Assembly (NCBI GenBank): GCA_017997825.1 | Contig: JAGOEH010000214.1 | Location: 1 to 5,322 of the forward strand | DNA length: 5,322 nucleotides | Reading direction: 5' to 3' | Source: Candidatus Delongbacteria bacterium | Lineage (GTDB): Bacteria; JAGOEH01 | Part shown: positions 1 through 5,322 of the stretch, in pieces | Layout: each line of letters starts with the position of its first letter | Position numbering within the stretch: the stretch's first letter is position 1 | Translations under genes and position numbers: made by a program | Notes under the pieces: generated by a model | What the model was told of the DNA's origin: nothing | The model's database searches: none | Seen by the model: only the letters and a program-made list of their open reading frames with translations

Positions 1-474
1 CTCCACCTCGCTGAGAATTCGGATCAGGTTGGAATCGATACTCAGACGGTAAGTCAGCTCCAAAAATTTGGTCAAGTGTTTGAGCATGAAGGATTCTTTT
101 TTGATCTGGTTTTCCTCCACGATCCGATTGACTTTTATCAGAATCTCTTCCAGATTGATCGGCTTGATCAGATAGTCGGTTGCGCCCTGCTTGATGGCAT
201 TGATGGCGGTGTCGATCGAGGGATAGCCGGTGATGATGATGACCGGAACCGGGTTCAGACTCTGTCTCAGCCGCTGCAGCAATTCAATTCCATTCATCTG
301 GGGCATATTCAGATCGGTAATCACCAGCTCATAATCACGGACCGATATCTTTTCCATCGCCTCCAGTCCCGATTTGGCCGTGTCAACCTCAAACCCCTTT
401 AGATTCAGATAATCTGAAAAAATCTCACGAATAAAATATTCGTCATCGACAATCAGAATGCTAATTTTCTCCAT
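1..474 (-). CDS. Response regulator, N-terminal receiver domain (partial, runs off left edge)
   Basis: This is the first 158 residues of a two-component response regulator; the frame is still open at base 1. The receiver (REC) domain spans about residues 4-119 and has the full active site: acidic pocket D10/D11 in ILIVDDE, phospho-acceptor D54 in VITDLNMP, T82 in IIITGY and K104 in YLIKP. It should accept a phosphoryl group from a histidine kinase in the cytoplasm. After a charged helix (about 116-130), residues 132-158 (LKHLTKFLELTYRLSIDSNL and on) resemble the first helix of a GAF domain, but too little is present to be sure. The output domain (DNA-binding, GGDEF, HD-GYP or other) is outside the window. 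The start is the ATG at 472-474: an in-frame TAA at 481-483 rules out anything further upstream. The ATG lies inside the preceding cyclase gene, a 14-base overlap, with only a weak ribosome site (GCGAG almost touching the ATG), so translation is probably coupled. The REC assignment is firm; the gene's role is not known. Confidence 0.93.
   Translation of the reverse strand, partial: MEKISILIVDDEYFIREIFSDYLNLKGFEVDTAKSGLEAMEKISVRDYELVITDLNMPQMNGIELLQRLRQSLNPVPVIIITGYPSIDTAINAIKQGATDYLIKPINLEEILIKVNRIVEENQIKKESFMLKHLTKFLELTYRLSIDSNLIRILSEVE
118..465 (-). other. REC (receiver) domain of the left-edge response regulator
   Basis: This domain covers residues 4-119. All five hallmark positions of a phosphorylatable receiver are present (D10, D11, D54, T82, K104). 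The PSIDTAINAIKQGATDYLIKP segment is the usual alpha4-beta5 signalling face. By eye it is clearly similar to the receiver of the neighbouring cyclase: both share ILIVDD, DY-LVI-D-NMP, ITGY and IKP. Confidence 0.93.
461..474 (-). other. 14-base overlap between the cyclase stop and the next regulator's start
   Basis: The cyclase ends with TAG at 461-463, while the following gene starts with ATG at 472-474 in a different frame. An in-frame TAA (481-483) just upstream confirms this as the earliest possible ATG. The ribosome-binding signal is poor (AAGCGAG abutting the start), which fits translational coupling. Confidence 0.9.
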
Positions 475-1900
475 GCTCGCTTATTTTCTGGTAATAGATG
501 GTGTTTTTTCCCATTCGCTTGGCCTGGTAGAGGGCCTTGTCGGACTCGATCATCAGCTCCTGAGAATTGGCCAGCTTGAGATGACTATACTCCGCAATCC
601 CCATGCTGATTGAAATATCGGTCGAAATGGAATGCATGAACTCATCCCGCTGGACATAATCCAGAATGCGCCGGCAGATTTCCGCCGACGTCTCGATCGG
701 ACAATCGGGCAGGATGATGGAAAATTCATCTCCTCCATAACGGGCCAGTACATCCGAGGTTCGGATATGATTCTGGATAATGGTGACCAAGCGGACCAGC
801 ACTTGATCCCCCATATAATGCCCGTGCGTGTCATTCAATTGTTTGAAATTATCCACATCCAGCATCACCACCGATAAGGGTTTCTGAGCCCGGAACGAAC
901 GCTGAAATTCCTTATCGAGAAATTCATGGAAGAACCGATGATTGAAAACCTTGGTCAAACCGTCAATCGATCCGGCAAAATCCAACTCCTCGATCAGCAG
1001 CACATTTTTCAACAACACCTGAATCAGCCGCAGGGTCAATTGAAAATTGATGACCTGCTTGTCGTCCGACTGATCGTCACCATGGGTGTCATAGCCGAAA
1101 ATGACAAAGTTATTGATATTGTTGTAGAGAGCATGATAAACCATTGAAAAGGAAAAAGGCTCGGATTTTTCAGGCTGCATCTCAGTCGGGAATACCCGGA
1201 TTCGATGACTCAGCCGCTCCAGTTCCTCCGGGATGGCTTCCATGGCCGGAACCTGATCGGCGGCCTCCCTCATAATGTCAAGCTGCTGCGATTCCGACAG
1301 ATCCGACGATGTGAAAAACTGAATACTCTCATTCCGGTAAAACCGCGCCCATACAAAAATCAAGGGCACACTGTAAATCTTGTTGATTTCCATAGCCGCC
1401 GTATAAATAAAATTATCCATGTTGGAGATATTCCCCAGCACCATCATCAGCTCGTAAAGCTGATTCTTGAAACGCAGTTCCCCTTCCAGAACCTGGTTGA
1501 TGGAACGCAATTGATCAATTTCACGGGCGCTTAGGATTTTATGGATCTTGAGGTCGATCTCATTGAAAGAAAACGGTTTGATAACATAGGAGCTGATGCC
1601 GATGTTGATGGCGTCTACCACCGATTGAAGGGTGGCATACCCGGTAATCAGGATGATGGCCGACTTATTGCTGGATTCCCGGATCCGTTTCGCCAACTGG
1701 GTTCCGGTCAGCCCCGGCATGTTGATGTCGCTGATCACCAGATCATAGTCGGTGCGCTGCATCAGCTTCAAAGCGGTTTCGGCGTTATAGCCCGTATCCA
1801 CTTGATAGGTTTTATACTTGAAACGCAGATACTCGGTCAGTTGATCGGCGATCGACGAATCATCATCCACTATCAGAATTTTGTATGATTTTTCCGTCAT
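461..1900 (-). CDS. Response regulator with GGDEF output: predicted diguanylate cyclase
   Basis: This is a complete 479-residue cytoplasmic protein that should make cyclic di-GMP from two GTP under control of receiver phosphorylation. Residues 6-122 form a REC domain with D12/D13 (ILIVDDD), phospho-acceptor D58 (VISDINMP), T86 (ILITGY) and K108 (VIKPF). A helical linker (about 123-144, predicted coiled coil) leads to a middle region at 145-305 that may be a divergent GAF-like domain. The GGDEF domain (about 311-471) opens with DGLTKVFNHRFF, has metal and GTP residues in LDVDNFKQLNDTHGH (D348, N356, D357), the GGDEF signature at 389-393, and ends in SDKALYQAKRMGKN. An RxxD inhibitory site (R380, D383) sits five residues before GGDEF, so product feedback is expected. 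The layout resembles WspR/PleD-type regulators, but with an extra middle domain. The ATG overlaps the stop of the TPR gene (ATGA). The next possible ATG (M47) would destroy the receiver. No transmembrane segment is seen. Activity is inferred from motifs only. Confidence 0.96.
   Translation of the reverse strand: MTEKSYKILIVDDDSSIADQLTEYLRFKYKTYQVDTGYNAETALKLMQRTDYDLVISDINMPGLTGTQLAKRIRESSNKSAIILITGYATLQSVVDAINIGISSYVIKPFSFNEIDLKIHKILSAREIDQLRSINQVLEGELRFKNQLYELMMVLGNISNMDNFIYTAAMEINKIYSVPLIFVWARFYRNESIQFFTSSDLSESQQLDIMREAADQVPAMEAIPEELERLSHRIRVFPTEMQPEKSEPFSFSMVYHALYNNINNFVIFGYDTHGDDQSDDKQVINFQLTLRLIQVLLKNVLLIEELDFAGSIDGLTKVFNHRFFHEFLDKEFQRSFRAQKPLSVVMLDVDNFKQLNDTHGHYMGDQVLVRLVTIIQNHIRTSDVLARYGGDEFSIILPDCPIETSAEICRRILDYVQRDEFMHSISTDISISMGIAEYSHLKLANSQELMIESDKALYQAKRMGKNTIYYQKISEHGEN
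488..970 (-). other. GGDEF domain with intact active site and I-site
   Basis: This domain covers residues 311-471. The GGDEF signature at 389-393 is canonical. D348 and the N356-D357 pair lie in the substrate and metal segment. R380-x-x-D383 is spaced five residues ahead of GGDEF, exactly where the allosteric c-di-GMP inhibitory site is found in characterised enzymes. No EAL or HD-GYP domain follows. Confidence 0.96.
986..1468 (-). other. Unassigned middle region of the cyclase, possibly a divergent GAF-like sensor
   Basis: This region covers residues 145-305, between the receiver and the GGDEF domain. It begins NQLYELMMVLGNISNMDNFI, which resembles the opening helix of GAF domains, followed by alternating hydrophobic strands (VPLIFVWARFYRN, NNFVIFGYDTHGD) and a closing helix (VINFQLTLRLIQVLLKNVLL) that leads into the GGDEF. 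No cysteine cluster or other recognisable ligand motif is seen. A GAF-type fold is inferred from the pattern only; the region could be another small sensor or a dimerisation module. Confidence 0.45.
1535..1885 (-). other. REC domain of the diguanylate cyclase
   Basis: This domain covers residues 6-122. The acidic pocket, phospho-acceptor D58, T86 and K108 are all intact, so phosphorylation should be possible. The partner kinase is not in the window. Confidence 0.95.
1897..1900 (-). other. ATGA overlap: TPR stop with cyclase start
   Basis: The ATG of the cyclase (1898-1900) and the TGA of the TPR gene (1897-1899) share bases. This is the classic four-base overlap of translationally coupled genes. 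The sequence GCGAG about eight bases upstream is the only, weak, Shine-Dalgarno candidate. Confidence 0.93.
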
Positions 1901-4900
1901 GGGACCATCTCGCTTAATCGCTGAGCCGCCATCTTTCCATACTGGCTCTCTGCACCGTACTTTTTTACGATCCGCTGATAGATCAGAATCGCCTGCTCCT
2001 GATCACCGGAACGCTGGTATATCTCTCCGGCCATGTACATGGAAGTCACGGCAAACATCGGGTATTCCCCATACTGATAAGCCACAATCAGAAACTGATG
2101 GACCGCCTCCCGATACTCTCCGTTTTTAAAATAACAATCGCCCAAATAATAATGCATCTCGGCGGCGTCTTCTCCCTCGACCTCATCCATCAGCTGCTGA
2201 TAGATCAGAATAGCCTCGACATAGCGAAACATATTGTAATAACAATAGGCAATGCGGAATTTGGCCCGCTTCAATCGAGGATAGTTCGGATGGTCACGGA
2301 TTAACTGCCGATAAACCGGGATGGCTTCATTGAATTGCTTGTTTTCCTCATACAGGGTTCCCAGATTGAAATAGGTCTCCGCCAGAATGGTCGGATTGAC
2401 CGATCCCAGGTTTAGTACCTTTTCGTAATACTCGATGGCCCCCAGCAGGTTCTGGGGTTTCCCGTAATAATAGGCCGTGCTGAGGCTGAAATAGACCTCG
2501 GCCAATAGGGTTTCATCCTTGACTTTGAGGCTCAGTTGGTTCAGAATATCGATCGCCTCGGGAAATTTGTCCTGGTTGAACAGCACCATGGCTTGATCTT
2601 TGAGGGCCCGGTCCCGGCACAAAGCCGGCAAATCCTTTTCTTTCAAAACCCGTTCGATCAGATCGGAGGCTTTGCCGATATTTTTCTGGTTGATGAAGGC
2701 CTCGGCCAGGTCGATCACCAGATTCCAGGTCGAATCACGGTGCGACGGATAGGTTTTTCGCAGATCCTGGATCGATTTGTCGAGTTTGGATAAATCACCG
2801 TCCAGGATAGCCAGTTTCAAACCCAGATAATCCCGTTGATAGGCATGCCGGCTGGAAAGCGGATCGGATTTCAGCGCCTCCAGAGTCCCGGAAGCCAGGG
2901 GCAATAATTCGCTCGCGATGGCAAGACCGGTCAGAGCCAAGCGTGCCTCTACCCGTTCCATCCCGGATTCATCCCTGCTGCCGGATATTTGGGTTCCGGC
3001 TTGGGGAGACCGTTGGGATTCCGAAGGCGAAAGATCCAGGTATTCCTGATACCATCGGATGGCCTGGTCGCGATCTCCGGTCCGTTCCGCCGTTTGAGCT
3101 TTCAGAAACAAAGCCTCGGGATACAAGGGGTCGCCTTCCGGGATTTGGCTGAGATAATCACGGCATGACTCCCAGTCCTGACGTTCTTTGGCGATTTGGG
3201 CCATCAGGAGCCGATATCGATAGGGATTAACCAGGTATCCCGCCAAATCAACGGCTTGGGCCAATTCCCCCGTACGAGCGGCATGCCGCGCCAACTGCTC
3301 GATTCCCACTTCCGGGATCACCATCGCCCCAGCCGGAATATTCCAGCGCCGGCTGAAAGCCCGCAATAACTCCCGGGCCGTATCGGGCTGATTCCCCGCC
3401 AGATAGGCATCGATCATCAAAAACTCGGCCCGGGCCTGATAACCGGGCTCCAGTCCGCTCTTCAAATACTGATTCAGATTGCTGAGCGCCATTTCAGCAT
3501 TCCGGGCCCGATGATAACATCCCCCCAGAATATAATAAGCCATGGCGCGTAAGGTGTCCTGCCCCCCCTGCGTCGCCTGGCTGAGGACCGCTCCGGCCTC
3601 CCGAATCGCTTCCTGGGCCGATCCGTTCCGCGATAGCGCCTGGGCATAATTCAACCGCACCGACGAGGTGTGTCGTCCCGCCGGATAACTCTTTACATAA
3701 AGCCGATAGTTCTCGATGGTCGGATTCAACTGCAACTGCTGATAATCGATCCATTCGGCCAATCCGGGATTCCGGCTCGACAACTCTTTCAGCTTGCTTT
3801 TCAGGGTCGCGATATCATTCCAGCCGCGCATATAGGCATTGATATGACATCGGGCTGCCAGTTCCAGCACCCCGCGATCCTGCCGGGCCGCTGCGTCCAG
3901 CCCTTCGATCAGGGTAATGGCCTGAGGAAATTCTTTGCTGTAATAAGCCGCCAGTACGCTTCCCAGTGCCGGAAAACGCTGCGCCAGTGCATAATAGTCC
4001 GGCGGGATCGGTTCCGGCAGGTAAATGCCGCCCAGGAGTTTACGGGTGTTGATGACCGAATCTACCAGCTCATGATACGGTGCTGACTGCAAATAAATCT
4101 GCAGCATCCGATCGGCATCCTGATAGTTTTTCTGCTTGATCATGTACCGGCTCAACTCATAAAGCAGCGCCGGATCCAGCCAGCTATTGCCTTCACTGCG
4201 AAACTGCTCGACGGTTCGCCGGATTACCGCCGGCGCATAGGCCTGCTCCAGATAAAACCGCAAGAGCTGGTTCTGCCGGCGATAAGCTGATTTTCTATCG
4301 GATGACCGGATAAGATCCCATAATATGTTTTCCGCTTTCAGTGGTTGATGTGTCTGGATACTGCCCTCAATTCTCAACTGGTGGTATAAAGCAGTCTCCA
4401 AACTGTCCAGTTCTCCCGGTTTGATCCGCTGGAGTGCCGGCAGCAGGGAATCCGACTTGTTTTCCTGCTGGAGGGCATAGGCATAATAAAGCGGAACCTG
4501 AGACGGGACCCCGTCCCGATTGAGTTGACTTGCCAGAGCGGATTTCACCCCGCCTAGGTTGCGGTCACCGGCCAGAATCCGCAGCGCCTCTCGGGTACGG
4601 ATCCGCTCCGGATAACGGCTGATATATTGACCCAGATACTGAGCCGACTGGACACGATCATGCCGCCGGGCATACAGCTTTCCCTTTAAAAATAAACCCT
4701 CGGCCTCCAGCACTTCACCCGGATTCTTGCTCATGGCCAGCGTCAGATCGCTCAGCGCCTGATCAGTCTGTCCCCAGTAGGCCAGAATCTCAGCCTTGTG
4801 AAACAGGGATTGGGTATAGATACTGTCAGCCGTGCCGAATTTCAAGGCATCGGTCAAAAATTTCATGGCATCCTGATAGCGGTGCTCCCGCTTCAATAAT

Positions 4901-5322
4901 CGTCCCATCCGGTACATTATCTCGCGGTAGTACGTGCCGGTAGGGTAGAGCGCCCGGTACGCCTCGGCGATACCCCGGGCATCCTCGGTCCGCAGCAGGC
5001 TCGCCTGCTGCTCAAAGGCCAAATAGAATCCCTCCTGCGCCTGAGAACTTAGCGGATAGCGCTGCTGGATCGACATCAACTGATTGACCGCCGGCTCGAT
5101 TTTATTCTGCGCCCGGTAGGCCTTTCCCAAGATCAGATAGGCCTTCGGTGCCAGCTTGGAATTCTGAAACAGAGAATTGAATAGATTCAAATAATACTCA
5201 GCTCGACTGTAATCCTTGGCCAGGTAGGAGCTCTCGCCGGCCATGTACAACGAGCTGTCGGCCAGATAACTCGACGGATTCCGGGTGTAAAAAGCCTCAA
5301 ATTCCACCGCCGCCTGACTGTA
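1897..5322 (-). CDS. Very long tetratricopeptide-repeat protein (partial, start beyond right edge)
   Basis: At least 1141 residues are visible and the frame is open to the window edge. A GTG at 5305-5307 is an internal valine, because YSQAAV reads straight through it into a TPR helix. The protein is built from degenerate TPR helix pairs throughout. They are clearest near the visible N-terminus (first ~230 residues, counted from that GTG; for example SSLYMAGESSYLAKDYSRAE and AYLILGKAYRAQNK) and in the last ~230 residues (AEVYFSLSTAYYYGK, ETYFNLGTLYEENKQFNEAI, MHYYLGDCYFKNGEYREAV, MYMAGEIYQRSGDQEQAI). The stretch at about 240-530 is weaker. A polar S/Q/G-rich linker at about 761-783 separates two repeat blocks. 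Spacing and motifs resemble the YbgF/CpoB and BamD class of TPRs, which mediate protein-protein contacts, often at the envelope. No enzyme motif or transmembrane segment is visible; any signal peptide would lie outside the window. It is the upstream partner of the cyclase through an ATGA overlap. The specific function is unknown. Confidence 0.93.
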   Translation of the reverse strand, partial: YSQAAVEFEAFYTRNPSSYLADSSLYMAGESSYLAKDYSRAEYYLNLFNSLFQNSKLAPKAYLILGKAYRAQNKIEPAVNQLMSIQQRYPLSSQAQEGFYLAFEQQASLLRTEDARGIAEAYRALYPTGTYYREIMYRMGRLLKREHRYQDAMKFLTDALKFGTADSIYTQSLFHKAEILAYWGQTDQALSDLTLAMSKNPGEVLEAEGLFLKGKLYARRHDRVQSAQYLGQYISRYPERIRTREALRILAGDRNLGGVKSALASQLNRDGVPSQVPLYYAYALQQENKSDSLLPALQRIKPGELDSLETALYHQLRIEGSIQTHQPLKAENILWDLIRSSDRKSAYRRQNQLLRFYLEQAYAPAVIRRTVEQFRSEGNSWLDPALLYELSRYMIKQKNYQDADRMLQIYLQSAPYHELVDSVINTRKLLGGIYLPEPIPPDYYALAQRFPALGSVLAAYYSKEFPQAITLIEGLDAAARQDRGVLELAARCHINAYMRGWNDIATLKSKLKELSSRNPGLAEWIDYQQLQLNPTIENYRLYVKSYPAGRHTSSVRLNYAQALSRNGSAQEAIREAGAVLSQATQGGQDTLRAMAYYILGGCYHRARNAEMALSNLNQYLKSGLEPGYQARAEFLMIDAYLAGNQPDTARELLRAFSRRWNIPAGAMVIPEVGIEQLARHAARTGELAQAVDLAGYLVNPYRYRLLMAQIAKERQDWESCRDYLSQIPEGDPLYPEALFLKAQTAERTGDRDQAIRWYQEYLDLSPSESQRSPQAGTQISGSRDESGMERVEARLALTGLAIASELLPLASGTLEALKSDPLSSRHAYQRDYLGLKLAILDGDLSKLDKSIQDLRKTYPSHRDSTWNLVIDLAEAFINQKNIGKASDLIERVLKEKDLPALCRDRALKDQAMVLFNQDKFPEAIDILNQLSLKVKDETLLAEVYFSLSTAYYYGKPQNLLGAIEYYEKVLNLGSVNPTILAETYFNLGTLYEENKQFNEAIPVYRQLIRDHPNYPRLKRAKFRIAYCYYNMFRYVEAILIYQQLMDEVEGEDAAEMHYYLGDCYFKNGEYREAVHQFLIVAYQYGEYPMFAVTSMYMAGEIYQRSGDQEQAILIYQRIVKKYGAESQYGKMAAQRLSEMVP
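1974..2216 (-). repeat. Pair of near-identical 21-base repeats, 222 bases apart, encoding AILIYQ in two TPRs
   Basis: Bases 1974-1994 and 2196-2216 match at 20 of 21 positions; the shared core is GCTGATAGATCAGAAT on the plus strand. They encode AILIYQ at residues 1032-1037 and 1106-1111. The offset is exactly 74 codons, the length of two 37-residue repeats. Nucleotide as well as protein identity suggests a fairly recent internal duplication or conversion, although the flanking sequence has diverged. Confidence 0.6.
2959..3027 (-). other. Polar low-complexity linker within the TPR protein
   Basis: This segment covers about residues 761-783 (from the GTG at 5307) and is rich in S, Q, G, R and P, starting PSESQRSPQAGTQISGSRDE. 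It has no hydrophobic TPR pattern and follows a good repeat (ALFLKAQTAERTGDRDQAIR). It probably marks a flexible break between two TPR superhelices, or a loop inserted in one repeat. Confidence 0.55.

Noticed and set aside
76-402. Plus-strand 108-codon open frame
   Set aside because: It lies antisense inside the receiver domain of the left-edge regulator, has no recognisable protein features, and the minus strand carries clear conserved motifs.
470-490. Possible terminator or promoter between the cyclase and the second regulator
   Set aside because: The genes overlap by 14 bases and no hairpin with a T-run or convincing -35/-10 pair is visible.
1541-1888. Plus-strand 115-codon open frame
   Set aside because: It is antisense to the REC domain of the cyclase and reads as a mirror of its codons, with no homology I recognise.
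3494-3754. Minus-strand 86-codon open frame in another frame of the TPR gene
   Set aside because: It is G/A/S-rich and featureless, and overlaps continuous TPR coding sequence in the true frame.
3670-4086. Plus-strand 138-codon open frame, the longest on that strand
   Set aside because: It lies fully within the TPR gene; composition is consistent with an antisense shadow and there is no ribosome site or domain.
5305-5307. GTG as the start of the TPR protein
   Set aside because: The frame continues open to base 5322 (YSQAAV), and the residues across it belong to a TPR helix, so the GTG is internal.

Overview
The window is almost wholly coding. All three genes lie on the minus strand and both ends cut through a gene. 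In transcription order (right to left) they are: a very long tetratricopeptide-repeat (TPR) protein that enters from beyond the right edge; a complete REC-GGDEF response regulator, predicted to be a diguanylate cyclase; and a second response regulator with an intact receiver domain that runs off the left edge. There is no intergenic DNA. The TPR stop and the cyclase start overlap as ATGA, and the cyclase stop lies 14 bases inside the second regulator. The three genes are therefore very probably co-transcribed and translationally coupled. No promoter, terminator, RNA gene, CRISPR array or mobile element is visible.

Functionally this looks like a signalling segment. The middle gene keeps every residue I would expect for phosphorylation (D58) and for c-di-GMP synthesis and feedback inhibition (GGDEF at 389-393, RxxD I-site at 380-383). 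The last gene begins with a similar receiver (phospho-acceptor D54), but its output domain is outside the window. The TPR protein has no visible catalytic domain and probably acts as a scaffold or adaptor. Whether it is cytoplasmic or exported cannot be decided, because its N-terminus is missing. No histidine kinase is present in the window, so the input to the two receivers is unknown.

The organism is bacterial, with base composition near 50% GC by eye. Long YbgF/BamD-like TPR proteins and REC-GGDEF regulators fit a Gram-negative, environmental lineage (for example the FCB group or a deltaproteobacterium-like phylum), but nothing here identifies the taxon. I found no clear evidence of a wholly new system. 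The points most worth following are the tight coupling of a giant TPR protein to c-di-GMP signalling, the uncharacterised middle domain of the cyclase, and the tandem pair of related response regulators.
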